In this document: piece by piece, positions 12,927-24,446 of the stretch
Numbering within the stretch: the first letter of the stretch is position 1
How the letters are laid out: each line of letters opens with the position of its first letter
NCBI GenBank assembly: GCA_907165065.1
Contig: OU015528.1
Span: 20,412,015 to 20,476,014, forward strand
From: Caprimulgus europaeus
Taxonomy: Eukaryota; Chordata; Aves; Caprimulgiformes; Caprimulgidae
Reading direction: 5' to 3'
Length of the DNA stretch: 64,000 bases
Position numbers and translations under genes: made by a program
The notes under the pieces: generated by a model
Seen by the model: only the letters and a program-made list of their open reading frames with translations
Told to the model about the DNA's origin: nothing
Database searches by the model: none

Positions 12927-13760
12927 TGGTGGATTGTTGCTGGCTGGCTACCAAGAACCCACACAGCCACTCATTCTCTCCACTCTGACTTCCCCTCAGC
13001 CCCATACAGTGGGGAGAAAGGAGGGACAATAGGAGCAAGAAAGCTCATGTGTCAAGATGAAGACAGGGAAATCACTCACATATTACTGTCCTGGGCAAAA
13101 AAGACTCAACTTGGGGAATTTGACTTAATTTACTGCCAGTTAACGTAAATATTTAGTCACTGATTCAGGCTACGGAAACAAAGAAGACAAACATTTAAAC
13201 AGTAGGGAAAACGTGTTTTCTCCTCCTTTTCCAGGCTACACTTAGCTTAAACACCTCTCTTTCCACTTTCCCAGCCTCCCCATATTGTCACTGCAGGCTA
13301 CACTCAGTCCCTTTGTTGAGGTGATAATTGATTCAGGAGGTTGGGTCAGAATGTGGTGGTTTCTTTCTGTTGCTCGTCATTTTCATCTTGTTCTTCCACT
13401 GCTCCTTCCTTCTTAGTTGTTTTTTTTCTGCTCTGGAATTGGTCCTCTAGAGTCTGTAGTTCCTTTGAGGTTTATCCATGGGTCACAGTCCCTCTTGGGG
13501 TGTTACTAATTCTACTGTGGATCACCTCCTACTCCTCTGGCTGCATTGTTATTTTTCCTTGGTGACTTCTTTCCTTTCCTAAATGTATTTTCATAGACGT
13601 GCCACCAGCTTGACAGATGGGCTCAGCAGTGTCCTGTGGTGTGTCCATTGAAAATGGCTGGAACCATCTGTGTGGCACTGGGCAACCTCTGGCTTCATCT
13701 TACAGAAGCTATCCCTGAAGCTTTCCCACTGACAATACCTTGCTGTTTATGCCCAATACA
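12927..13760 (-). mobile_element. Solo LTR of an endogenous retrovirus (family A)
   Basis: Old endogenous retrovirus LTR, minus strand. On the plus strand it runs from tggtggattg to cccaataca, so both ends have the TG...CA form. It is flanked by ttact at 12922-12926 and again at 13761-13765, a perfect 5-bp target duplication. Internally, the segment 13055-13130 (agacagggaaatcactcaca, gactcaacttgggg) is the reverse complement of the 3' portions of the LTRs at 20873-21695 and 25978-26787. All three therefore belong to one family. No internal viral genes are attached, so it is a recombined solo LTR. Class is unresolved. Confidence 0.85.
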
Positions 13761-16700
13761 TTACTGTAATAGATACAAATTTATTTTATATAAATATACA
13801 TATAAAATAAATATCTTTTGTGGTAAAACCTTTCTTTCAGAATTACATAAAAGTCCTTCTAATGCGGCTGTAAATGAGATGCAAAAATAAATGACCACTC
13901 AATAACTGATTATTGAGAGACACCCTCAGACTTTAGGAGTCATAAGGGGAGGGAACAGATCAAGATGGAATAAGTAAGAGAGAAGAGAAGGAGTAGGAAG
14001 TGTATAAGATAACAAAAACAGTGGATCTCTAAAAAACTGCAGGTGAAGTGTTGCATTTTTTAAAAATCTAACATGTGAAGAATCTATTTACAAAAGAGAG
14101 GAGCTGACCTGTATTGCTTCAGTGAAATGCTTCAGAGTAGTGTTCAAGTAACTCCATAGCAAGATGCCTTAGTCCATAAGCCATTTAAATCAGCAGCATT
14201 TCAATAGTTCATGGAAGAAAACCTGCAGAATTTTCTTGTCCACTGTCCATTTCAGGGTCTATGAGTGAACAGAGATATGAGGGACCACAGGCGCTGTGCA
14301 TTGCTGCCTTTCATTTGGAATTCACAGTTCTCTCATTTATGCCATCACTAAGACTTAAGTCTTTTCTTCAATATGGAAAAATGTAAAGAATGTCCCTTCG
14401 CAGAATATTTATTGTCTGGCTCAGAAGTGTGGCTGAAACATGGTGAGGTTTGCTTCATTTTGGTTTGATAAGGAAACAAAAGTACTGGCAGGATTTTTTT
14501 CCTTGCAAAACTTAACTTTGTGGCTTTCTATTTTGAAATATGGCTGATTGCTTCTTCATTCAGATTTCACCAAGCATAATATTCCCTCACTGGCTAAATC
14601 TGATTCCAAATGCTAAGTGCTAAACCAAGCCTTGCTCAAAAATCAGTAAATTGCGATGCAACCATCAAAGGATATGGTCCCTACACTTAGTTTCCCTGAT
14701 ACCTCTCAGTTGTGTACAGGCTGTCATTATATTTAGTGGGGATCTAATTGAACCAGTGCATAGTGGTGGAAAATTACAATCCTGATAGTGAAATAAGAGC
14801 TGATACGATTTTGCAGCAGAACTAGCACTATTCAAATCTTACAATGTTAGACGAAGGTAATTGCCAGGATTGATGGAGGATGCTCAAATGTATATTGAAG
14901 CCCCTCTAACTTTGCATGTTTGAGACCTACTCTTAAAATGGAACTTTTATATTCAGGACCTCTCAAAACTGCTGGTGGATTACTCATAGATAAAATTCTT
15001 TTCTTCAGTGTCACTGACAATCATTACAACAGGTCACTAAGGACTCAAAATGTTTGGGGATTTTTTGTTCCAAATTTGAGGATTCTTCCCAATTATATTA
15101 TCACTCCTTTTGTGTTTTTAGATTTGTGCTTTCCAGTTCTCTAGAAACACAGGAAGAAGAGATTTTTTTTTTCAAATTATCTGACTTTTCACATTCCTTA
15201 TGTTGTTTAATGACCATAACTCCAAAGCTAATATAAATGCCTCTGAATGGTTCAAAATCCTTAAGTGTTACTTTGAATTAATCCTTAAATTGTTAGTTAA
15301 GCAGACATTTTAAAAATTTCAGTGAGAAAAATAAGTGCAGTTTTATATGTCTGTCAGATTTAGTAGCGGAGCATACTCATAGTTATTCCGCGTAATAGTA
15401 ACAAAATAGTGTGTTGTCCTGGGTTTTACTCCTGTGAATATAAATGCACTTTAGATCAACTACTTCAGAACCACTTATTATCAGACATGAAGATAACTTC
15501 TGATTATTAACCCCAGTGTTGGTAACTTTCACTTGCAGAGAACAAAATTAACTGCTTAAAACTTCCTCATACACCTTCTTTATTTAAAGAGTGTTTCAAC
15601 TCTGATGAAGCCTTAAGCTTCTCCCTTATTTCCCCCTCATTTTAATTTATTGCTAGACAGTGTTCAGGATGGCCTCAGAATCGTAGGATCTAACAGAGGT
15701 TTGCATTCTGTAGAAGGTGAACTCCACAAAATCAGTTGTAAGCTCTTAAATAAAAATTGACCCTGTGCCATATCAGAAGATAGATACACAACAAAGCAGT
15801 CAATTCCACATGATGTTCATAAAAGCCTCTCAAACATAACTCTCAGCACAGAGTTGTGCAAAGCTGCTCAAAAAGGAAATTCATATATCATAGAAAGCAC
15901 TTGAACTATTTTATGTTTGCTCTTGAATCAAGTTGACAGGATGTCAAAAAAGTACATTTCTTTGTTCCCACCGTATCTGGAGATGGTAATTTCTCTTGTA
16001 CGCTTAAAAAAAAACCTAACAGAAATTACCACTTCCCACTACAATTTCCCCTCATTTTTTTTTCTGCCAATGCTGGATTAATCAGGTCACTGTAAAATAC
16101 TGCAACAGCGTGGCTACCATGCAACAAGTTAATTCAGGCAGAGTTGTAACAACAGCTCAGACACTTACCTCAAAAGAACCTATGAGAATGTTCCAGTGTT
16201 GTGTAACCATTTTACACTGGCAAAAAAATCCCCCAGAAGTTATGAAAATACATATTCTGCCTGTTAGTGTTCAAGCACAGTAATGATGCTCCAAAGATAC
16301 AATGGATAAATGTTATGCTAAGCAGTTTCAACTGCAGTTTCAACAACTCTTTTGAAAGCCTCTTTTTCAGCCACATAGTTTAGAAAAGTAATATAATTAA
16401 GAATAGCAACTGAAGCTTTAGAGTCTGTCTATTAAGTATTATTTTTCAAAATTAAGATGTTATAAAAGTGCTTGAAATCTCAAAAAAATTATATTTTGCC
16501 AATTATTAAATCAAACTGACAAATAGTGAAATAGAGCTATTTAAATCTCCTCAACTGACAAGCTGAATTTCAGTCTCATGAAGTCTGAAGCTGCAAAAAG
16601 ACTAACATCATCCCAAAGGATATTAATAAAGAGGATGTCAGTGGAGTTTGAACTAGAGTGCTGCTGCCAGTGGCAGAAATGTTTCAAGGTTTTCCTAGTG

Positions 16701-18239
16701 TGACCATCTCAGAATTAATACTACTGTAATTTTAATGAATTCAGTGTAAAATTTGCTTTTTAAATTTAAGTGAGCATATTCAGCACTAGAAACTTCCTTA
16801 CAGCTATACCTTAATTTCTATGATTCGTTTAAAGATGTTTCAAGGTCAGTTTTCTTCATCAGTATCTACTGCATTAAGTGCAAGGTGGTTCATTGTTTCT
16901 GTTCCATTTTCACATGTGAAATGTCCATATGCAGTGCTCTATTGATTTTAAGCAGTTTTGCACCTTTGATTGAACTTTCCTTTTGTTCAAAAGTCAATTT
17001 TATTTCCGCTATTATTAAAGATCGGTTTTAGCTTTCAGAGATAAAGAAGGGTAGAAAATTGGGACTTTAGACCTGCCACAGACACATCTTATCAGACCTA
17101 GGATGTGTCCACCTTGTCAAAATATTAGTTATATGCAGTGATAGAAAGCTGACTAGAGCAACTCACCCTTCTTAAAAGACAGGCAATCTCTCCCATATTA
17201 ATTACTCTGTTGGCCTTCAGTGCAGTTGAAGTTAAGCAGGCAGGTCCTATCTGTCCTATACTAATAATAATCTGGGAGGCTTACTGACTTTCTGTGGTCT
17301 ACGAAATGTCTCCTCCCTGCAAATATTCCTGATACAGTCCAAAGGACACTCATCACTGTGTAAATAATTTGTAAAGTGCTGTGGAATAACTTTGGATAAA
17401 TTTTATCCCCTAAGCTTGTTATTTTCTCTTTCTCCCTTCATTTTCTGCTCAATTTTTTTCTTCTCGGCAATTTATTTTGTAGTTTTTTGCTAGACTGCTT
17501 TCATAGTGAAAGTAATGAAACTACACTGGGCTGGTTTCTAAAGCTTCTCATCTATCATACCCATTCCTGCAACTTTACCTGTTGAAATAAGTGTCTTTGT
17601 TACTGAGTAGCAGCTCATTGTCAGTTGCAGGAAAACTAATCTTAGCCTTGAATGAACACATCCAGCAACAAACAAAAAACTTGGAGAGAAACGTGTGGAT
17701 CATACCAAAAAAAAAAAAAAAGATAAGCACTAGGAAGCCCACACAGATGCAACACCTTTCGAAACTGTATGTTAATTTCTGAAAGAGTCCATATTTATTA
17801 AAATGAATATTAATTGAGAAACTAATTAATCTTTAATGTTCAGAAAGTACTTCTCAAACTTAAAAAGTGTCACTTCTCCCAAAACTTTCCAATGCCTCTT
17901 GAGACTGAAAATATAAAAAATATTAATTACACAAGTCTTTCTCCTTGAAATTTAAAAAAAACCCAAAACCAAACAACCCACTAAAAACTTGAGTGCAAAT
18001 TTCTGAGCTGAAGGAACAGCTGAAGGAGCTCTTCCTTAATTGCAACGGTAGCACTTGTTCCAACATTCTCAAATGTTCAGCTAATTCAACAGCAGAAACT
18101 TAAAAGAGGAGATCAGATCACATTGTCAATAAGTAGCTTCCTATGTGACACCTTTCACTTCCTCACCTTAAACCTGTAAGGTATCCTGCTTACCAAAAGC
18201 AGTCTAACTGGAGTAGCACAGATCTCAGTGGAGTGTGAT
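13761..18239. other. Unannotated AT-rich interval
   Basis: Nothing recognisable as a gene or transposon. A poly-A run lies at 17707-17721. The longest open frames are 60 to 84 codons, with no motifs. Confidence 0.5.
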
Positions 18240-18690
18240 TTAATCCTGGGCAGGCACATTCAGGCACGTTTGGTACACAGCCTGGGAGGAAGGAACAGGA
18301 GGTGGTGGACCCAGTCAGCTGCAAGTGGGAACCAAAATGTAATGTGAGAAGTTGCCTGCTGAGCAGGAAATCGCACAGGTAGGCCTAACAGATTAATGTC
18401 TGGCTTCCTATTTAACTCATGCCCAGAGAGCATGGGTGATCAGGAGCGCTGCCATCAGGACATGCAAACTAACATGAGGCAATTAACGTGAGGTGGGCAT
18501 GGGAGGGGGTCTGTAGGAGCCCAGAGCTGCTCCTCAAGGCTCCTGAACTCAGGGCAGGGGAGATGGTGAGGTGCCAAGGGATGGTGTTCCTTTCAGGAGG
18601 GGATGTTATCTGCTGCAGTCTATGGCACATCAGAGCCCTGAACCCAGACTGCACTCCCAGGGCAGTGCCAGGGAGTGGCAGAGTATATAG
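18240..18690. other. GC-rich island of unknown nature
   Basis: About 450 bp that is clearly richer in G and C than its surroundings, with CCCAG/CTGGG and AGG/CCT-rich text and few CpG. A TATA-like string (gtatatagat) sits at about 18681-18690, at its right edge. Overlapping open frames lie on both strands (18488-18733 plus, 18469-18720 minus), as expected from GC-rich text. I do not recognise a CR1 or LTR. It could be a decayed LTR, a lost exon or a transcribed element. Confidence 0.4.
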
Positions 18691-19042
18691 ATTTTTATTG
18701 CTAAGGGCATATAGGTACATATTACTAAAATAAGTATATCAGTCGCTATATATATTTACTTTAAATTTAGATTTAAGATGAAGAATTTGGAATGGAAGGG
18801 CTCTCCTGAAGCATGAAGACTGGCCCCAACTGCTATAGCAGGCAGCTGCTTCATCATAATTCCTTTAACAGGCTTCAAGATAGAGCTTAATCAGCCTATT
18901 AGGTTTCAATTCCCTCTGCTCCCCCCAGAGCGTCACTCCTCTGATGGTTAGAAGTGTTATAATTTACAACCTAATTTAATTTATGGACAGTTTATATTCA
19001 TCATGTTCTTGTGTCAACATTGTCCTTTACCTTAAATCAGGC

Positions 19043-19059
19043 TTTTTTTTTTTTTTTTT
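19043..19059. repeat. Poly-T tract
   Basis: A run of 17 T. It lies upstream of the old CR1-like remnant but has no evident link to it. Confidence 0.9.
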
Positions 19060-19309
19060 CCTCCCAGAAGTTTATGTATGTAATGCATGGTGTGGGAAAG
19101 TGATTTATCCCCTTAGTTGCCCCTTCTCTTATCCTTCATTTTGCATCCAAAAGAAGGAAACTAATTTTTCTTCTTCAAAATAGGCATCCTGTTCCCCACA
19201 TGTTCCTACAAGTATTATTGTGTCAAATCTACTTCAATATGAATAAATCTTTTGTAAACATGGGTGGCCAGTAATGTATATACTACCAAAGCTTTTAAAA
19301 CAAACATAT

Positions 19310-20105
19310 TTTTTCACTTGTCTCTTCTGATAATGCCTTTCCTGGATGCAGTCTGTGATGTCTGTTGTCTTTTTCTATTTCTTTTTCACGTTCTGATCTA
19401 CCAGCAAACCCAGATTTGTTCTTCGTTAGTTGTAAATTATCTTATGCTTGTCCTTATTTGAACACCATTCAATATTTTTTTAGAACATATCTCCACTTTT
19501 TCCAAAATATTTTGAATTCCAGACTATTCTCTAGCACTCTTGCTACCTTTCTAGTGTTCTGCAACATGCCTGACACTCTTCTTAATTTCTTGTTATCTAA
19601 AACTTAGATATTGAAAAATACTACTGAAAAGTAAAGCATCAAACTAGATTGCTGTGGAAACCTGCCATTCTCATTGATAATCGCTGAAGGTGGCTCTCCT
19701 ACCAGCTTTACACCCATTCTTTCTGAAAACCAGACCCTGCTTCCTAAGTTTGTTTATGACATCTCATGAGAAACAATGTCAAAAGACTTACTAACACCAA
19801 GATACTTGACATCGACTGTTCGTCTTCTATTCACAATGCCTGTTACCCTGTCATAAAAGCAAGTAAGATTGGTCTGACACTAACTGATTTTGAGAGGTCC
19901 ATGTATGCTTTTACTCATCACCTTGTGCTTTTGTAGGTGTTTACCAAACTGTTTGATCATTTATGCCAGTACTTTTTATAGGAATTGAAGTTCACCTATG
20001 CATTTATAAATACCCAGATCCTTCTTTTTTTTTTTTTTTTTTGCTTTTAACTGGTGGGCACCACATTTTTGCTTCCCATGTTACTTTTGAAAACTGCAAA
20101 GTCAT
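19310..20105 (-). mobile_element. Ancient CR1/L3-like LINE fragment
   Basis: A heavily decayed minus-strand LINE remnant. The strongest evidence is a stop-free minus-strand stretch (about 19862 back to 19760) that reads like the reverse transcriptase region around motif A: FYDRVTGIVNRR, then VDVKYLGVSKSFDIVSHEMS. Flanking text on both sides resembles the same ORF2 at nucleotide level. No 3' tail remains. Divergence is far greater than in the other CR1s here, so this is among the oldest insertions. Confidence 0.7.
19745..19862 (-). pseudogene. Reverse transcriptase motif A remnant
   Basis: In active CR1-type enzymes motif A reads YLDFSKAFD, and the first Asp binds the catalytic metal. This copy reads YLGVSKSFD, so the catalytic Asp has become Gly. 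The surrounding residues still align, so this is ordinary pseudogene decay. Confidence 0.7.
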
Positions 20106-20562
20106 TAAATACAGTTTCTATTTCATCTCTACTGCCACCAAGAAAATAAACTAGCACCCAGAAGAAATACATTTAGAACCTAATACAAAACTATTTCTCT
20201 GATAACAGCAGATGGTGGGAGAAGGAAGTTCAAAAAAAGCAAAAGTTTTATTAAAAGACAGAGATTCCAGAAATGAGAGGAATATAGCAGAACATTTGTT
20301 ATTTTCCTCAAAATCACTATCCAGAAAGAGTTTGTAGCAGAACATTGTTTCAAAATGGGAGCCAGCATCTTATGTATATATAATACAATCAGTGTACCTC
20401 TAAAAATGGTAACTATAAAGGAAAATATTAACAGTGTTAGGACAAGATTAACAAAAATTAAATGTTACTACTCAAGAACAACATATCACAGAGTGTAATA
20501 TAAAAATATTATTTTGTTCAAAGTAAGAAACAGTAAGCGGAAGTACATGCTATAGTCTTTTT
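20106..20562. other. Unannotated AT-rich interval before the ERV leader
   Basis: I examined this for a 5' LTR that should precede the primer-binding site at 20563 and found none. No TG...CA unit or sequence like the nearby LTRs is visible. Open frames on the minus strand (62 and 64 codons) are featureless. Confidence 0.6.
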
Positions 20563-20580
20563 TGGTGCCCAACGTGGGGC
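20563..20580 (+). other. Retroviral primer-binding site, tRNA-Lys type
   Basis: tggtgcccaacgtggggc matches, at 17 of 18 positions, the primer-binding site complementary to the 3' end of tRNA-Lys(CUU), TGGCGCCCAACGTGGGGC. This site is used by many class II (betaretrovirus-like) elements. It marks the start of a proviral leader, where minus-strand DNA synthesis would be primed. The expected 5' LTR is not found just upstream. Confidence 0.8.
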
Positions 20581-20872
20581 TTGAGAAATTTGAGATAAGG
20601 CTGGTAAATGAGAGAGGAGAGGTAATGGGCAAAATATGGACTGAACACGGCTAAAGAGTGACGAGTAGGATGATTGTGGGGGATTTGTCTTTTTAATTGT
20701 GGTAAAGAGACAAGCGGTGGATTGTGTGTGTAAATTGTTTGTCTGGTGTTGTGATGAGGTTATTTTGATTTTAGTGTGGGGAATTCTTTTTTGTTGATGT
20801 GAGTGAAGTTTGTGAAGATTGTGTGATGAATGTGGATTTTAATGATGATTCTTAAAGATGTGATCATACAGG

Positions 20873-21300
20873 CACCGGAGCAGAGATTCCCCTGCAGCCT
20901 GTGGCGAAGACCATGGTGAGACAGGCTGTCCCCCTTCAGTCGATGGAGATCCATGGTGGAGCAGATGACCACCTGTAGCCCATGGAGGACCCCACGCCGG
21001 AGCGGGTGGATGCCCGAAGGAGGCTGTGACCCTGCGGGAAGCCCGCGCTGGAGCATGCTCCTGGCAGGACCTCTAGCCTGTGGAGAGGAGCCCACATTGG
21101 AGCAGGTTTGCTGGCAGGACTTGTGACCCCGTGGGGCACCCGTGCTGGAGCAGTCCCTTCCTGAAGGACTGCACCCCACGGAATGGACCCATGCTGGAGC
21201 AGTTTGTGAAGAACTGTCAGTCATGGGAAGGACTCACGTTGGAGAAGGTCGTGGAGGACTGTCTCCCGTGAGAGGGACCCCATGCTGGTGCCGAGGAAGG
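20873..21300 (+). repeat. Degenerate ~45-60 bp tandem motif inside the LTR
   Basis: Units built around 'ccatgctggagcag...gaggact...ccgtgg' recur about eight times with variable spacing: ctggagcatgctcctggcag, ttggagcaggtttgctggcag, ctggagcagtcccttcctga, ctggagcagtttgtgaagaa, ttggagaaggtcgtgg. This array is internal to the LTR family and probably arose by slippage. Confidence 0.7.
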
Positions 21301-21701
21301 AGTCCTCCTCCTGAGGCAGAAGGAGGGGCAGAAACAACGTGTGATGAACTGACCCCAGCCCCACTCCCTGTCCCCCTGTGCTGCTGGGGGGAGGAGGTGG
21401 AAATCAGGAGAGAAGTTAAGCCCGGGAAGAAGGGAGGGATGGCAGAGGTGTTTTAAGACTTGCTTTTACTTCTCATTATCCTCTGATTTTGATTTGCAAT
21501 AAAGTACATTTGTTTTCTCCCCCAAGTTGAATCTGTTTTGCCCATGCCAGTAATTGGTGAGTGATCTCTCTCCGTCCTTATCTCCACCCATGAGCTTTTC
21601 ATTATATTTTTCTCCCCTATGTCAAGTTAAGGAGGGGGAGTGATAGAGTGGGCTTTGGTGGGCATCCAGCCTCTAGTCAGGGTCAACCCATCACAATCAC
21701 A

Positions 21702-22765
21702 AAGTCCTGGGAAGAAAACAGATGGGAAATCTGACACAGTTCTGGAGACTTTTATCTTACTTTATGCAGGTGAGAGGTGACTGACTAGGCTTAGTGTAGT
21801 ACAACATATGTCAAACCTATCAACAACTGCTGTAATCACTAGAAAATAGACTGCTAGAGTACAGTGCAGATGATAATTTAGAAAAATAGCAGGATCAACA
21901 GCTTTCTGAAACGTCTCTTTGGATTCATATCTCAAAAAAGTCTTTGGAAAGCGAATTGAGATATTTTATTCAGAGAACTAACAAGTAGATATAATGAAGA
22001 CTTTTAGAGCATCTAAAATCCACCTTTCAACTCCCAGCCCTAGAACTGTTATATTTTACAGTAACAAGTCACTGAATATAAATCCACAAACAAGGTTAGG
22101 TAGGAATTAGGATACATGATTCACTATCCCTTTGAGATAATTCAAACTACTTGGTTACTAATTCATACTATGTCTGTCTCAGTGAATTTGAAATGCATTC
22201 CTTTGCTCATGGAATTGCAAAGGAGAAATCATATTTCATTCTTTTATCATAGCCATAGGACAGGACTGGATTTTGAATTTTCTTTCTTGGGAGAAAAAAC
22301 TGAGCTTGCTGTTTCCTGGGGAGATGAAGTAGCTACAGTCATCTGTGAAAGGCTGATGCCATACAAATATTTTTTTATGGAAAGCACTGGCTGCAATTGC
22401 ATCTATGTTTACAACTTGTACTCAGAGAATGTTCAATAGGTCAATCCCCTCAAGAAACCTGGGGCATGAAATCCTAGTATGTGAATCTAATTCTGATCAG
22501 GTTTAGGGCTGAGGTAAATTGCTGTGCTGTGCACAGAAGGGTGATTCTGAGTATTGATGTGAGGAGCTTGGAGCTGATCACAGCTAAACAGGTTTTCTGG
22601 TTTGCAGTTGGTGTTTATCATTGCAATTACATTTTAAAAGTCATATTTGTGTAACCCTTAGTAAAAATAATTTTCATTTACCTTCTCCTACATATAAAGT
22701 GTTTAGGGTTGCCTACAATCTACAGAGTTCACTAGACTTGGTGTAAGATTGCTGTTGTACTTGGG
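21702..22765. other. Unannotated interval
   Basis: No gene or repeat recognised. One 107-codon plus-strand frame (22116-22439) has no motif, no splice-like edges and no similarity I can name. Confidence 0.5.
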
Positions 22766-23080
22766 CCTACAAGAAGGCTGGGGAGGTACTTTTTGTAAGG
22801 GCAGTTAGTGGTAGAACAAGGGGAAATAGCTTTAAACTAAAAGAGGGTAGATTTAGACTAGATATAAGGAAGAAATTTTTTACAATGAGAGTGTTGAAAC
22901 ACTGGACAGGTTGCCCAGAGAGGTGGTAGATGCCCCATCCCTGGAAACCTTGAAGGTCAGACTGGAGTGGACTCTGGGCAACCTGATCTAGTTGAAGATG
23001 TCCCTACTCACTGCAGGGGGGTTGGACTGGATGACCTTTAAATGTCCCTTCCAACTCAAACCATTCTATGATTCTGTGAC
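22766..23080 (+). mobile_element. CR1 3' fragment
   Basis: A plus-strand CR1 3' end. It starts in the C-terminal ORF2 region (AYKKAGE-like). It includes gaagaaattttttac, gttgcccagagaggtggtaga and the ggggggttggactggatga block, and ends ccattctatgattctgtgac. It is strongly 5'-truncated, as is typical for CR1. Confidence 0.95.
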
Positions 23081-23821
23081 ATGGAGTGGACACAGCCTCA
23101 CTTCTCAGGCTGTTGGATCCAACATATGTTTTCCTCTACCAATTCTTAAAGCTGAAATTCCTCTTAAAAGCTCTGGGGAAAAAAAAGGAGATAAGGAAAA
23201 CATTGTAATGAATAAAGTAGTTTATTTCCTGTTTGTTTAAATTGTTGGATTTTTTAAATAAATTGGTTAATTGTGGTTATGTTGTTTGTTTAAACATGGT
23301 GTCCCCTAAAACAAAGCAAAGAACTTAATCAACCTAAAATAACGGCACCTTAACCCTGGATTTGCATTAAGAGAGAGTTGTTAAAATTTACTTGTTCCTT
23401 ATTTTTCTAGACCAGTGATTTTCAGAAAAAAATATTACTTGGCACCAAATAAACCATATAGTCTGTTTCTTTCATACCCATCTTAAAGACCTTCTGTGCC
23501 TTGTTAATTCTAGGAGGGAGAGAAACAGTCCTTTGTTTAGTTCGTTTTTCAGCTACATAAGTCAGGTAGTAATTTTTTATTGAATGAGAAAACCAACAGC
23601 TTTTTTTTTTTTTTTTAATTGTGCTAATGAGAAATTAAATTTTGCTAAATTTCCATGCTATTTTTTATATAATTAATAGAATTCAAGTAAAAGTCAGATA
23701 ATTTGCTAGTCTACTTCTACTGTATTGAAATATATTGTTGTTGAACCAATGTATATAATTTAATTGCATTTTTTACCCACAAGATGAAAGGAAATTCTTA
23801 ATGATATATCACATAGTGACT
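23081..23821. other. Unannotated AT-rich interval
   Basis: No gene or transposon recognised. It contains a 15-base T run near 23602. Confidence 0.55.
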
Positions 23822-24446
23822 GGAATCACAGAATCACAGAATTGCCTAAACCTTTAAGATCATTAAATCAAATCATTAACCTAACACTGACAAGGCCCTA
23901 ACTGAACCATGTCCCTAAGCCTATGTCTAGAGGAGTCTTAAATACCTCCAGGGATGGGGACTCCACCACTGCCCTGGGCAACCCATTACAATTCCTGATA
24001 ACCCTTTCAGTAAATAAGTTCTTCCCAATAGCCAATCTAAACTTCCCTTGGTGCAACTTGAGGCCATTTCCTCTTGTTTTATGACTTGTTACTTGGTTGA
24101 ATAGACTGACCCCCACCTCTTTACACCCTCCATTTGGGTGGTTGTAGAGAGTGATAAAATCTCCACTGAGCCTCCCTTTCTCCAGGCTAAACAACCCCAG
24201 TTCTCCCAGCCACTTCTCACAGGACATGTGCTCCAGACTCTTCATCAGCTTTGTTGTCCTTCTCTGGACACACTCCAGCACCTCCATGTACTGCCTCTAG
24301 TGAGGGGCCCAAAACTGAACACAGTACTTGAGGTGCAGCCTCACCAGTGCTGAGTACAGGGGTAAGATAACTTCCCTGTTCCTACTGACCACACAATTTC
24401 TGATACAGGCCAGGATGCTGTTGGTACAGGCCAGGATGCAGGTCAC
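23822..24446 (-). mobile_element. CR1 3' fragment
   Basis: Minus-strand CR1. On the plus strand it begins with gaatcacagaatcacagaat, the reversed octamer tail. It continues through the 3' conserved region and the ORF2 C-terminus. A minus-strand frame of 129 codons (23898-24287) carries [53 protein letters not shown] and SLEVFKT, the standard CR1 C-terminal order. At the 5' end a 15-bp piece (tacaggccaggatgc) occurs twice between 24410 and 24442, a small local duplication. It belongs to a different CR1 subfamily from the copy at 7271-8082, judging by 3' sequence. Confidence 0.93.

Larger units (their letters stand above)
20563..21695 (+). mobile_element. Deleted endogenous retrovirus: leader fused to LTR (family A)
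   Basis: Old endogenous retrovirus remnant. Primer-binding site and a T/G-rich leader (20563 to about 20872) run straight into family A LTR sequence. That LTR part contains a degenerate tandem motif (ccatgctggagcag and relatives), an aataaa poly-A signal at 21498-21503, and the shared 3' block gaatctgttttgcccatgcc. It ends at catcaca (21695). The LTR's own beginning, the 5' LTR and all internal genes are missing. The string atcaca occurs at 20485-20490 and again at 21696-21701, but the LTR end is itself atcaca, so a target duplication is doubtful. Long open frames on either strand are by-products of GC-rich LTR text. Confidence 0.75.

Noticed and set aside
20760..21456. 154-codon minus-strand and 104-codon plus-strand frames
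   Set aside because: They lie in the GC-rich tandem part of an LTR, and the open frames follow from the repeated units.
22116..22439. 107-codon plus-strand frame
   Set aside because: No motif or similarity that I can name and no neighbouring coding evidence.
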